A DNA stretch of 64,000 nucleotides from Ectobius pallidus (GCA_964059195.1 CAXKWD010000005.1:42051825-42115824), one strand, 5' to 3'. Positions 36,053 through 48,484 are shown, numbered from the stretch's first letter. Made by a program: numbers and translations. The notes: generated by a model from the sequence alone, not told the origin.

Positions 36053-36725
36053 CTTTACGCGATAGCGGCCGTAATTTTGAAGATATTTGAACCAAATTTT
36101 AATATGTTATTTCTAGGCCCAATAGTTCGGACAAGTTCGTTAATGAGCAAAATTGGCCCAAGGGGGTGGTCGGGGGAGGGGGTTGAAATTTTTAAAAATG
36201 TATATCTCGGCCCCTATGAAGTATAGAGGGAAACTTTGTTTGAATAAATTAGAGTACTCCCTATGGAGTTCACAGTGACACCAACGATTCGGGGGTTCGA
36301 GTGAGAGTGGGGGTGGGGGGGGTGGGGGATGAAAATTCGAAACTTTTGAAACCACGTCTTGTGGGGTATCGTTGAAAAGCTCTTGATGAGTACTCTACAA
36401 ATCAATAAATAGTTTCTTGATAGCTCTCATATGACGCGAGATTTTAATGTTTAAAAATAATAACACTTGAAAGAATTATTATAATATCATAATTTTGTCT
36501 TGTTTAGCGGCTTTGCTAATTTTATTCATTGCTGATCTTGCGCACGGCCTAGCAGAATATTATATCCTATTATTGTTGTCAAAACAATTGATTGTAGGCT
36601 CTTCCTCTTTACTGCAGGTTTGCCATGCCAAGGCTAAAGAAGAGTGCTATGCAGCGACAATAAATTAAACCAAAAGCACTTCGAAATCTACCTCCGCCTG
36701 TAGGCCTGCCTAAAGGGATTTTTTT
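35871..36725 (+). repeat. Dispersed ~0.7-kb repeat, copy 2
   Basis: Close copy of 25161-25845 with the same ends. It has an expanded TA tract (36013-36052) and an extra ~170 bp before the right end. The ORF of proline runs on the minus strand is a translation of the G-run tract. Confidence 0.75.
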
Positions 36726-37251
36726 AATCGGGAAAGGAATAACTAGGGCCCGGAAGTTTAGGAAAAATTATATTTTTAATAATGGACTCTATAACTGCTA
36801 ATGTTAAAATGTGTGCAAAAAATGAAATAGATAACAGAAAATTGATGGTTTCATTTTGCATATTGTTGCACATTGTATTAGTTTTACGATAATGCATTAT
36901 GCATTGATATTAAAATATTTGAGCATATTTTATTAATTGTCACATTTTAACAGCGTATGTCTTATAAAGTTTAAATATAATCAGATTTTTACACTAAACG
37001 GGAGAATTCACAAAATTCCTAATTGCAAAATGGCGAAATAACATTATAATACATAATAAAGCTATCTTATTACTCACTGAAAATAATTTCATAAAATAAG
37101 CAAAAACAAATGTTTATACTTCTGGCATTTAAATAATTACTTCATTCAAAATACTATTAATAGTTTCACTGGAGTTTACCGCCTGCATGGGAGACTACTG
37201 CTGGCCTGCCCACACACCAAGTACCAATCAACAATATCTCTTCTCTATATA
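36726..37251. other. No gene recognised
   Basis: AT-rich spacer before the Helitron pair; no feature supported. Confidence 0.4.
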
Positions 37252-38139
37252 TCTATATATATATATATATATATATAAGAGGCTTTGTCCTGACTGAATG
37301 ACTGACAGAGAATCAACGTATAGCCTAAACTATAACAGGTAGAGACTTGGGATTTTGACAGTACCTTCGTTTCATAATGTAGGTGCTCACTAAGAAAGGA
37401 TTTTGACAAATTTTTATTTTAAATGCCAAAAATCAAATGTTTTTGAGAATACTTAATCCCTTTTTACACAGAATTATCCAATCCAAATCACATTTGACAT
37501 TAAATCATATTGTTGCCAGTTGGTCTCAGATGGGTTTGGAAAAGAAATGAAAGTAGAATAAATTTGACAAATGAGAGAACTATCCACGAAAATAATGCAG
37601 TCACATAACTTTCTTTACCCTGGACATAGAGAAAACAATACGAGATATTATTATATCACAGAATGAAATCCACGAAAATAATGCAGTCACATAACTTTCT
37701 CTAGCCTGGAAATAGAGAAAACAATACGAGGTAAGGTAATATGTTTTGGGAAGAGATGTATGAAAGTGATATTGTATTTCTGTTTTATTTCATTCCCAAA
37801 ACGGTTTTATGGTAACATGAGAGTGAGAAACAAAATTTTCAGCCACGATAATACAATTTTATGTTAACCGGAATTTCTGTTTCTTCTTATTTGAACCCCT
37901 ACCAGGCTTGCTGTGTACTGTACAAGCGATGGGATGCAAAATTCTACATCCTCTATGAGCCATAAAAGCTATATCAAGCATTTTCTTAGGGAATAGTTTG
38001 AGCGTGATAAGTCGTTCTTCCTACTTCAGATTATAAATACCTATATAAGGACCTAGAATTTAAAAATCTAAAGTCCTTCAAAAGTTAATTTCCAATTACA
38101 AAATAAAAAACCCGGGCGACGCCGGGCCTTTTAAGCTAG
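37252..38139 (+). mobile_element. Non-autonomous Helitron of a second family, copy H4
   Basis: It starts TCTATATATA after a host A (tract 37252-37276) and then GGCTTTGTCCTGACTGA. The 3' end has the hairpin CCCGGGCGACGCCGGG, a 9-bp spacer CCTTTTAAG and CTAG (38136-38139) before T. There is an internal tandem repeat of 86 bp starting at 37582 and 37668. No Rep/helicase gene. Confidence 0.75.
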
Positions 38140-38927
38140 TATATATATAAAAGGCTTTGTCCTGAATCAACGTAGAGACTAAACTATAATAGGTAGAGAC
38201 TTGGAATTTTGATAGTAACTTCGTTTCATAATGTAAATGCTCACTAAGAAAGGATTTTGCAAAATTTTGATTTAAAATGCCAAAAATCAAATTATTTTTT
38301 TTTAGAATACTTCATTCCTTTTTACACAGAGTTATCAAGTCCAAATCACAGTTCACATGACAGTGTATTGTTGGCAGTGGTATCGGTTAGGTTTGGAAAT
38401 AAATGATACGGGACAAATTAGAGAAGTTATCGATATAATTCATTTAATGTACAATGTGATGCAGTCACATAACTTTCTCTACCCTGGACATAGAGAAAAC
38501 CATACGAGGTATGGAAATATGTGTATTATTATATCCCAGGTTTGTTGGAGAGGGAAATATGAAAGTGATATTGAATATATTTTTAATTTCATCCCCGAAA
38601 TGATTGTATGGTAACATGAGAATGAGAAATAAAATATTCCGCAAAGACAATACAATTTGATGTTACTGGATTTTTTTTTCTTCTTATTTGAACCCCTACC
38701 AGTCTTGGTGTGTACAAGCGATGAGATGCAAAATTCTCCTTCCTCTATGAGCCATAAAAAGCTATAGCAAGCGTTTTCTGAGAAAATAGTTTGAGTGTGA
38801 TAAGTCGTTCTTCTTCGTTTCAAATTTTTAATAACTATAAAGACCTAGAGTTTGAAATCGGAAGTCCATAAATTAATTCCTAATTACAGAATACAAAACC
38901 CGGGCGACGCCGGGCCTTTTAAGCTAG
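38140..38927 (+). mobile_element. Non-autonomous Helitron, copy H5, abutting H4
   Basis: It begins directly after the CTAG of H4 with TATATATATAAAAGGC, lacking the usual TC, and ends in the same hairpin and CTAG (38924-38927) before T. The body is a diverged copy of H4. This direct head-to-tail junction is what read-through of a rolling-circle terminator would leave, or a Helitron inserted exactly at the end of another. Confidence 0.75.
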
Positions 38928-40742
38928 TGAAGACATAAAACGACACACTATTTGCAAGTAAGTCGCCAAGTTTCATAACTCGTTTCGTTCATTTTTTGTG
39001 AAATTGAGATAACACCGCCACTTTGAGTTAATCCTCCTACACTCAAAAACAGTAAAATCAGAATACAAAAGTCGTTTTCTACCCAGAGGTGTACATATTC
39101 TGATTTTAACCACCTCCCTATCCCTCTGTAACTCTACAACCAGCTAGAGAATTTAATTGAAGCAAAAAATTAATCCTTCAAGCCACAATCCAGTTTTGTG
39201 TTGGTATTGCAATCACTTAGATCGACAGTATTTTCACTCGGATGACAAGGAGATTGAAAATACACTGATACAAATTTGCCCAAAATTGTGGTCTGTCACT
39301 GGCGTGTATGGAGTAAATAAAAATATGTGACTGAACCTATTGAGCCATAGTTAATTGAAGCAAAAAATAAATCTTTCAAGCCACAATCCAGTTTTCTTTC
39401 ATTCAGATCGTTATGTCAAATACAAATGCGTGACACCATGTCGCAAAGACGGTACAAAATTTCCAGAATGCACTCAGTAGGCTATAGCATAATTGGAGTG
39501 GCCTGCTTGAAGCCCGGCCAAAATTTTTAGAATATGTATGCTCAAAAGAAATCTGGAATCCTAAAGACACTTCGGGAATTTTTATTATTGCTGCTACTCT
39601 AGAAGAATGGGAATTCCTTCCACAAGACACCATTCAGAGGCGAATATAGAGCATATCTCGCTGAATTTAGAGTGTTGTCCGAGTCAGAGAGGGTTACTCC
39701 AAGCAATTAGTGATTACACCCGCGCGCCACTTCTTGGGCGCTGGATTTACGGGGAAGTGAGGGTCGGGGGGAACAAAACATGGCTAGTCCGCCACTCTTT
39801 CTGCAGTGTTGTCAACCAAAGAAATCACGTTTCAGCAGAATCGCGCGTATGGTATTTTATGTAGTGACATTTCATATACAACGATTTTAATGCAGTCCAA
39901 TAATATAACGTGGTGGCGGTATTGCGTAACAATTAATTACATGTCATAAGTGTTTGGTTATCAAATAAGCCATCAAATAAGAATATTATACATAATATAG
40001 GCTCAATGTTTTTACACTGGATGACTAATTTTAAGCATAAAGAAGAGTCTTAGCAGAACATGCTTCACCATTTCGTGTTGTAAAACGTAAGAGAGGTAAG
40101 GCATCTAAAAGTGGAGAAAACTATAGGCCTAATTTTAAACGTATTTAATACGTTTCTTGAAAAGTTCGCTCAACTTTCAGTCCATAAAATTGACATAAGA
40201 GTTCATGGGATCGTCAGAAATTAGCAAATACAGAATTCTTAAAGAGTTGAGGAAAGTGTTGGATGTACAATGAAGTGTTTGTGAAATCAGCAATTCAAAA
40301 GATTGTATTTTTCCCCATAACTCCATGCGTCAGAAAATATAATGGCAATAAATAAATAAATAAATAAATAAGGATCTTGAGACAGATGAAAGCTTAGTGT
40401 TGAAGCCACTAGATGTCAGGGTGTATAGCGTACTTCGTGTTTCAATGTTGTCAGCTCTGCCTACGAAGTTAAACGAAACCTACCGAATGAGGACTAGGGA
40501 GCCGAGCGCCCAAGAAATCGCGCGCGGGTAGTACTTAACCTGCTTGGAGAGAGAGCATGCTTGGATTGCTGTGGCTGCCTGAAATATTATCGATAGGAGT
40601 CACAAGCCTTCGATAGCTAGTGGGTTTGGCGGTATAGAGGAACCAAGATCAGTAAACTATACAGTAAACTGTAGTTTACAAGCCTTGTAGAGCCTTGTAG
40701 AGGAACTGCTAGGCCTGACTAGCAGCAGCACAGCAGTGCGCT
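38928..40742. other. Unassigned region with an orphan hAT end and an inverted repeat
   Basis: CAGAGGTGTACATATTCTG at 39084 matches the left end of the hAT-type element at 41028; its right end is not visible. The AATTGAAGCAAAAAATWAAT motif occurs at about 39152 and 39355. 39698-39745 and 40501-40548 form an imperfect inverted pair around TTCTTGGGCGCT. (AAAT)n sits at 40350-40372. ORFs here carry no motif. Confidence 0.5.
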
Positions 40743-40743
40743 A

Positions 40744-40930
40744 GGCTGGGCGCAAATTGAGACGCATTTTGGTGAGATGAGGTAACTCACCGTGAAACAC
40801 AGAAATAAATACAACCTGCGTCACCTCATCCTGCGTGCGAACATTCGTGGTTGTATTTATTTCTGTGATTCACTTAACTCACGGTGAGTCACCTCACCTC
40901 ACCAAACTGCGTCTCAACTTGCGCCCAGCC
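40744..40930. mobile_element. Harbinger-family MITE
   Basis: GGCTGGGCGCAAATTGAGAC and its inverted copy form ~55-bp terminal repeats on a 187-bp element. The termini and the internal GTGCGAACATTCG motif match the Harbinger element at 4590-7128, so that element's transposase is the likely mobiliser. Flanking bases are CTA and TAA; only TA is shared. Confidence 0.8.
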
Positions 40931-41027
40931 TAAAGGAAATTACTGCAGACTTTTTCATTCGCCTTTTGCTTAGTTCAAACTCACTTGAACCTGGCCTGCA
41001 TAACACTTACACAGAGTAGGTTCACAT

Positions 41028-42477
41028 TAGAGGTGTACATATTCTGATTTTAGCTTGCCTGCTCCTTTGAAATTCTGCAACCAGTCATAGCTTTTAACTT
41101 GCTTGACTTGAAAGCAAGCCAGATTACAACGATGATAAAAAATACTGTCGCTATGAGTCACAAGCTCTTCATAACCTGATAGGTTTCACAGGACCTAAGG
41201 AAACTGCAAGGCCTGACGGAAAGAATATGAAACTGGGTATAGCAGTGCACTGGTAAGTCGTGCAGTTACGTAGTTGAGGAACTTCAGATGTATTTAGAGA
41301 ATTTTACCCTGAAGGAAGCCGAGGAGAAACTAAAATGTGGACAGTTTGAATTAATTATCAATGAACAAAGGTACTAGTCCGGCATGGGAAAAATTTTCAA
41401 ACATTTTCGAGAAAACATCATAAAATCATTAATAACAATAACAAAAATCCCTTTAGGCAAGCCTACAAGCTGAGGTAGATTTCGAAGTGCTTTTGTTTTA
41501 ATTTACTGTCGCTGCGTAGCACTCTTCTTCTTTAGCCTTGGCATGACAAACCCGCAATAATAACTGCAAAAAAGAGGAAAGAGAACTTTTTAAAACATTC
41601 AAATCTCGCCTTATATGAGAACTATCAAGAAACTAGTTATTGATTTGTAGATTACTCATCAAGAGCTTTTCAACGATACCCCACAAGACGTAGTTTCGAA
41701 AATTTCGAATTTCCATCCCCATACCCCCACCCCAGTCGTACTCCCAAAACCCCCGAATCGTTGGTGTCACTGTGAACTCCATAAGGAGTACTCTAATTTA
41801 TTCAATCAAAGTTTCCCTCTATACTTCATAGGGGCCGAGATATAAATGTTTTAAAATTTACCCCCTCCCCCGACCACCCCCTTAGGCCAATTTTGCTCAT
41901 TAACGAACTTGTCTGAACTATTGGGCGTAGAAATAACATAATAAAATTTGATTCAAATATCTTGAAAATTACGGCCGCTAGCGTGTAAAGATATATATGC
42001 ATATATATATATATATATACGTACATATACATATACTGTATATAAATATAAATATCACAATTTTTTTTAACAGGCGGTGGTTTCGTACTTAGGGAGGCAT
42101 GAAACGTAACGATATGAACGAATTTTTTGAAAGTCATTAGGTCGATTTTTCTTCGAAATCTACCTAATAATAAAAATAATAATTGTGATAAGACGCTAAA
42201 ACGATTTTTAATACTTTATCCACCTTTTATTTATCTTCATGGTGAATTTCTTCTACCAGCATGTAGAAAAGCAAGAAAGTATTACCTACACTCAGCAACT
42301 ACAGTTGTTTAGCTGATAGGAATGTCGCAAGCTTATTCTGACTTGCCTAGGCTGGGTTTGACCTGACCCATCAAGCTTAAAGAAACCTGCCTGCTTCCTA
42401 GTTATGACACTGGCAACTTGCTTGCCTGGCGTTCAAGCGGGTTTGGGCAAGCTAAAATCGAGATTTGTACACCTCTG
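41028..42477. mobile_element. hAT-type element with 8-bp duplication
   Basis: GTTCACAT lies at 41020-41027 and 42478-42485. The ends, TAGAGGTGTACA on the left and CAGAGGTGTACA on the right when inverted, have the YAGNGGTG look of hAT termini and continue as an inverted match to GATTTTAGCTTGCC. No transposase is visible. Copy 3 of the 0.7-kb repeat is nested in it. Confidence 0.8.
41442..42166 (-). repeat. Dispersed ~0.7-kb repeat, copy 3
   Basis: Reverse-oriented copy of 25161-25845, complete at both ends and more diverged. It contains a TA-rich tract at 41996-42045. It lies inside the hAT-type element and is therefore younger than it. Confidence 0.75.
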
Positions 42478-42649
42478 GTTCACATGTATTTAAAGCACCT
42501 GTTCTCAAAACTTTAATCTTGTTATAGAGGATGAAAACAGCTTAGTGTTTTTATAGCGTTATCATCTCGTCTAGATTTGTTATGGTTGTAGAGGTCTATG
42601 TGTACGCTTTTGTAAATATCATCAAAAGGACTTGGTATCGAGAGCATAC

Positions 42650-43660
42650 AAATAGGGGATGAAAAGGAACGCTTACAGATATTATGTATGGAGAATAGAT
42701 AATAGGGATTGAAATAAGAAGGGTTAGTTTGTTCGAATGTTCACATTGTTATATTTTCCTAGTTCTGTATTATTGGTGTGTAAAATTTTGTAAAAATTGG
42801 TCTAAAAAAGTAGATTTTTTATAGAAGTTACATTATGAGGTTGAATACAGAAAAGGTTTGAAGTTCGAATTTTAATGTTGCATAGAATTTTCTACTGGTT
42901 ACACATGATCTGTGATAAAAATTAGCCGAGAATGTAGATTTGTAACATATATAATAGGGTGTTAAAACACATAAGGGGTGGCCTGTTGGAATAATAATTT
43001 TGCCTAAAATTGTTCATGATGCCCCAGGTCCGTATGTGTGTACCATTTCGTAAAAATAGGTCTGTGAATTTAGGTTTTTATACAGATCATATAATAAGGG
43101 TTGAATACAGGTAAGGGATGGATTGTTTATATATTAAAGTTGCCTAGGGGTTTCTGTTGGTTCTACAGAATCGGTGAGTAAAATCTGTTAAAAATTAATC
43201 AAATAATCTATATTTGTAAAGAGATAATATATGGGTAATATGGATAGATAGGGTGAACTGTTTGAGTATTAAAGTTTCCTAGAATTTTCTTCCGGTTCTA
43301 AAATATGGTAAAACTATGTCAAAGAATACAGATTTGTATAGAGAATATAAAGGGATTGAAAACACCTTGTTCCTTAGAATTTTTTTTTTTAATTTTCACG
43401 GGATCTGTGTGTAAAATCTGTCAAAGAATTGCATTTTTAGAGACTACATTGGTCTAATAAGGGCTGAAAATAAGTAAGGGGTATTTGTTCCAGTATGACT
43501 ATTGCCTACAATTTTATCCTGGATCTAAAGCTCTGTGTATCCAGTTTGGTAAAGATCGGTCAAAGAATTGTAGAGAGATATTTTAATAGGCGTTGAAAAT
43601 AAGGATTGGCTCGTTCGAATATTAATGTCGCCTACTACTTTCTTTTTATCTTCAGAAAAG
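42650..43660. repeat. Degenerate tandem array, ~130-bp unit, about eight copies
   Basis: Recurring landmarks in the same order are a GGTTGAATA or TTGAAAATA segment, TTGTTCGAATATTAA, GTTGCCTAGAATTTTCT, TGGTTCTA, GTGTGTAAAATTTGT and AATYGGTCAAAGAAT. The CCTAGAATTTT landmark appears near 42750, 42880, 43005, 43140, 43280, 43372, 43504 and 43630, spaced 126-139 bp except one ~92-bp unit. The copies are very diverged. No ORF runs through it. Confidence 0.75.
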
Positions 43661-46600
43661 TATGTGAAGTAAATTATTAAATCCTGGGTCATCAGCTACA
43701 AATGAGCTAGGTCCTCCTACCAATACCCCTTTACTAGAAGTCTCTCCTTGACACAACAGACCTTACAAATCATAACATAATACATTAGTGGATGACCTAA
43801 AACAAAGACCGGGCTAGGAGCCCAAACTTCACAAATCCCCCGTTGTGAACTCTATTATATAATTCTTCCTATTTTGCATTTCAATCAACTCTCAAATTAA
43901 TTACTCTCTCCTGATGATTCGGTTCTTTAGGACAGCTTTTAAAAAATTAAATTATGTCCATCATCGTAGTAACCAGTAGAGCCGTTTCCACTTTTCATGT
44001 ACGGTATCAAACAAAAGTTTCGTTACGTAAAAAGTGCAGTGTATCTAAATTGGTTGGCTGTGCCTTATTTGTAAAAATATATTCTCCAGACCCTTTGTGG
44101 ATGAATCTCCTAGATAATAAATATGTAAAATAAGTCCTGAAAAATGTTGTAATACAGAATAGTCGTGAGAAAACACCGTGTGGACAGGTTTCCACACAAA
44201 ACTTCTGTTCATTTAAAAGGCTATATTCAAACTAGTGGAAATCCATTCCTTTACTCTTTTTCACAATAAACCGCTCAATTCCTCCTGGTATTCACCAGTC
44301 TAGTTTTAATTTCCTTTTGACTTCACTAACACATAGGCTACCCCAACCCTACGGTTTATTCCCCGACTTAAAACTGTATTCATCTTTTAGTGTTTCCATA
44401 TCTATATAGCTTATGGAATTCCTGTTCCCAACCTGGTAAGAGAGCTCGAAGCATAACAATTTAAAAACAACTTAGGCTATTGCCGATTCTGTATATCGGT
44501 ATATTGATTGTCACTTGCATTTATCACTATTTAATTTTGTTTCAATGAAGTATTCAAAACTGTACGACATGATTCGCATGTTTATGCTTATGAGATAGGT
44601 ACTACGCTTGAAATTCACAGTTATTGGCCTCCGATTAATACAGAATGGAAGGGATACAGATTAAAGGAGACACTGACATAAACACTAAAATAAACATAAA
44701 ATCTGTTTGGCGTTTTGTGGTTAAGCCCATAGTTTAAGAAATAATAATGCAACAGCGCACTGTCAGATCGCCGATACGGATCAGTGGCCCTGTCTGTCAC
44801 TTGTACAAAGAGCTCACTATGCGGCGAAACCGACTTGCCATGACATTTTCAGAACGACATGGAATTTGTTTTCGCCATAATAACCTTTGCATTTAGTTTG
44901 TGTGAAAACTACCAACTTATTAAAAAACCGTAAAGTGTTTATTCCTCATTCTATGGATGAGTGCAAAAAAAGTAACAAAGCAACCTCTTATTAGCAAAGG
45001 AAGCATATGGTCAATATATCTGCAAATTCAGATCCTTAGGCCATAAACATAATAAAAACCAACATATACCTAGGTAAATAAAATACCTAAAGAAAAAGAG
45101 GAATAGGCTACACCAGATAGTTCAGAATGCATTAGGACATAATATATAGGAAAACGAGAAGAAATATGGACTTAGGGTTGAAAGAGCTCATGAGAAATAA
45201 TAAATGCTGTCAAAAAGAGAAGTCTGCGGTATCAGCTCACGCTTGGAAAGAATAATCATAAAAGTTATTGGGAGGTCGAATTGTTTCAATCACCAAACAA
45301 ACACAAGTTCGGGAAAATATTTATATGAAAAAGTTTGAGGAAAGACTGATAAACTTTGAAACACTTCAAACGGTAATTTTGATCATTAGGTTAATTAAAC
45401 CTACACCAGAGAGCACATCAGGGTATCCCAAACCGTGATGTGACAATTTACTAATAGCTGAGGATGTGGTCAAATGTCCATGAAACAAGTACTGTATTGC
45501 AAATTAAGGTAAACACTGAATTCGATTAAGTGTTACAATTATCAAACTACTTGTTCAATAAGTATAGTATAGGCTACTGCTTCACTGTATGAAGGTTCCA
45601 TTAGTATACTTAAAAGAAAAGATGTTTTCTTTCTGTTTCAAACTGATTTCAATCAGAAGGCAGCATGTGAGAATCGGATTTTAAATTAACAATCGCTGAA
45701 TTTTGACACTAAAGAAAGAGTGGTTGAAATCACAGAAAACCCCATTGTAACTGGCAGGCCTAACTTTGCACTTCGCTTTCAGTGTTGGACTAGTGATTTT
45801 CCCCATTGCAACTGGTAGTCCATAGTGTTGCGAATTGTTGAACCGTATAATGAACTTAGTTTACATAGAGTTGGTCTGAACTTCATTCACGCACGCATAC
45901 ATGAATGTGTCCTCTACTTTGTCACTTTAAGCAAAGCTGGACGCGTCCGTATTCCATTCAACTTACTTACCCTCACGAATTCACACATAACGTATCGAAT
46001 ACAACATATCTTTTTTTTTTCCAAATAAGCATTTTCGCCCTTCCATCTAATGAAATCCACTATGTTTTTAGATCTTTCACATTCTTTACAATATTTTAAA
46101 GTCAAACAGATTTAATGAAAACTGCTTAATACGAGGGTTACCGCAAAATCATGACAAATACTTTTCCCCGATAATGCGGGTCAGGCAAGAAATTTTCAAA
46201 TGTTCTATTGGAAGGTAGCAATATGCTAAAAATTGTATTAAAAACTTCAATGATTTGTTACAAATGTGATTATTCCTTCAATTATAACATGTAAATCACA
46301 TTCACATATGCACGTATGAGCTTGCCTGAAATCTGAAAACTTCGCGAACGTTAAAATTTGAACATGTCGTTGCCAGTGCGCGTGCGTTGAGTGCTCAAGT
46401 CCACTATGAAAATATAGTCCACGGCTTCACGCGCTTTAGTTAACCACGTGGATACTAGCGTAATACCGTCAATGTTTTCATCTCAGCATGTTTCGCTTGC
46501 ATTCGAATTCCCACCGCCTCTGCAGAGTCCAGCCATGTAGGGTATATTGTAAATTAGTTAATAGCAGAGAAAGACAGCAATAATTAATCAGTATGAAAAG

Positions 46601-46990
46601 TATATAAATTTGACATGAATATTACTTAACTTCATTATGATAGGGAGAGGAGTCGTTCATTAATGGAAAAGTAATAGATTTTCATAATATTCAATGTAAT
46701 AATCTGATAATATGCTGTGTGCTGGAGATGTATAATTCAGGCCAGGCGAGCAGGTTATCAAAAATCCCGTTACGGTGCAAGAGGGGCCAGTACACTCGTA
46801 CTGAAATCCCAAGAATCGCCCGCTCAGTATTAAGACGAAGGAATCTACTCCTAGAAAATCCATTATGTTAAACTCTGCTCAAATTCTATGGACCCTATTC
46901 ATTACTCTCAATTTTATTGTGTGCGTGGAAAATTCAGAAGCCCTGCAAATTTCAGACATAAAAGCTCGGTAGCCCATCTCTTAAAACAAA
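43661..46990. other. No gene recognised
   Basis: Over three kilobases without a motif-bearing ORF or terminal repeats I can support. Short ORFs (62-67 codons) at 44007, 45825 and 46660 look accidental. Confidence 0.4.
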
Positions 46991-47004
46991 ATATGAATAT
47001 TTGA

Positions 47005-48480
47005 ATAAAAACACTTTCTTAACGCACTTTATTTTACCTTAGTAAACTTCTGGACGGCCGTTTCGCAGGTGGTGTTCCGGCATCATCAGCAGAGTGCCAA
47101 CTGAGGTCTCTGGAGCAGGTGTTTGTGAGGGTGTATGTTATGGTGGGGGTGTAGTGGAGGTGGGGGTAGGTGATGGGGGTTTGGTTTGACTGCCTGTGTG
47201 TATTAATGTGTCAAATAGTGTGTGTGATCTGAAATTGAGTTGGTTATTTAAAACTGATGTTGGGTGTGATTTTGTGTGTTTGTAGATTTCAAATTGTTCC
47301 AATGTGTTTAATTTCTTGCTTTTGTGTGTGAAGTGTAGTATTTCCATGTCTGTGTTTATGTTTTCGTAATTGTGGTCTGTTGTGATGATGTGTTCTGCAA
47401 AATTTGATTTGTTTTGTGCTTGGTGGATGGCTTTGATGTGCTCTTTGTATCTGGTTCGAAATGATCTGCCTGTTTGGCCTATGTAGAAACTGGGGCAGTC
47501 TGGACATTTGAGTTTGTATATACCAGTTGAGTTAAATTTGTCTGTGTGTGTGTGTTTGTTTGTGAGGTGTTTTTTCAGGGTGTTGTTTGTTCTGTATGCA
47601 ATTTTGTATTTCAGTTTTTTGAAAGAGGCAGTGACTTTGTACATTTTATTGTTTTGGTATGTCAGTGTGATGAATTTATCTTTTTGTGTTTGTTGGGGGT
47701 TTCGTGTGTGTCTTTTTCGTTCTGCTTTTTTGACCATTGAATTTATCATTTCGGGGTTGTAACCATTTTGTTGCGCTAGATATTTGATTGTGTCCAGTTC
47801 TTGGTAGTAGTCAGTTTTTTCCATTGGTACACTTATTAATCTGTGGATCATGGAGTGGAAAGCTGCATGTTTGTGTTGTATAGGGTGGTTTGATGTGTTA
47901 TGTATGAGAGTTGTTGTGGTTGTGGGTTTTCTGTATATTTTGAATTTGTGTTTGTTGTCTTTCTTTGCTACTGTGAGGTCAAGGAAATTTATGGAATTGT
48001 TTTCTTCTGTTTCCAATGTGAAATTTAGATTTGGGTGTACGTTGTTGATGTATTGGTGTAGCTGTTCAGCTTGTCGGGTGTTTCCATTCTACAAGAATAT
48101 GATATCATCTGCATATCTGTACCAGTAGATGATTTTGTTGGAGTGTTTATTTTTATCGTTTAGTATCTGTGTTTGTTCAATGTTGTGTATGAATATTTCC
48201 GCTAGGATTGACGAGATGGGTGATCCCATTGGTAGTCCCTCTGTTTGTGTGTAGTATTTGTTGTTATATGTGAAATAATTTTGTTTGGTGATGATGTCTG
48301 TTATGTTTATAATTTCTTTTATTTCAGGGTCTGGTACTTTGTTTTCTTTTAGCATACCTTCTAGTATTGTAAGTGTTTCTGTTACTGGTATGCTGGTGTA
48401 CATGTTTGATATGTCAAATGAGCCTAGTGTACTATTGTACACAAATATGAATGAAATCCAATGGTAATTTGGCTTTTCGA
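47005..48480 (-). mobile_element. Penelope-like element, 5'-truncated
   Basis: The block runs on the minus strand from inside the reverse transcriptase (about 48450) through the GIY-YIG endonuclease to a 3' region with a hammerhead-like ribozyme, an AATAAA (47028-47033) and a GTGTTTTTATTC end. The RT-plus-GIY-YIG arrangement defines endonuclease-containing Penelope elements. The 5' portion and any upstream terminal repeat are missing, as is common for target-primed copies. One nonsense codon breaks the gene. Confidence 0.85.
47040..47100 (-). ncRNA. Hammerhead-type ribozyme candidate of the Penelope element
   Basis: On the minus strand: CTGATGA (47089-47083), one T, an imperfect stem II (G81-C65, C80-G66, C79/U67 mismatch, G78-C68, G77-C69), GAAA (47064-47061), stem III ACG..CGT with a two-base loop, and cleavage-site C at 47053. 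Stem I pairs TCTG (47093-47090) with CAGA (47052-47049). Hammerhead ribozymes are known in terminal repeats of Penelope-like elements. The weak stem II and the extra T may mean reduced activity. Confidence 0.6.
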
Positions 48481-48484
48481 CCAA
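47138..48484 (-). pseudogene. Penelope-like RT / GIY-YIG polyprotein, one in-frame stop
   Basis: Upper part (48484-48092): RT motif A FDISNMYTSIP, motif B EGLPMGSPISSILAE and catalytic RYADDIIFL. A TAG (48089-48091) follows at once. The same frame then continues with the thumb-side FTLETEENNSINFLDL motif and the endonuclease GIYKLKCPDCPSFYIGQTG with R and EH residues after it, and ends in a TP-rich tail at 47138. In this family RT copies the element RNA from a nick made by the GIY-YIG domain. The first residues before FDIS are probably not element-derived. Apart from the stop the frame is intact, so this is a young but defective copy. Confidence 0.85.

Noticed and set aside
36140..36405. Proline-run ORFs in the 0.7-kb repeat copies
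   Set aside because: They are translations of the G-run tract and differ in frame between copies.
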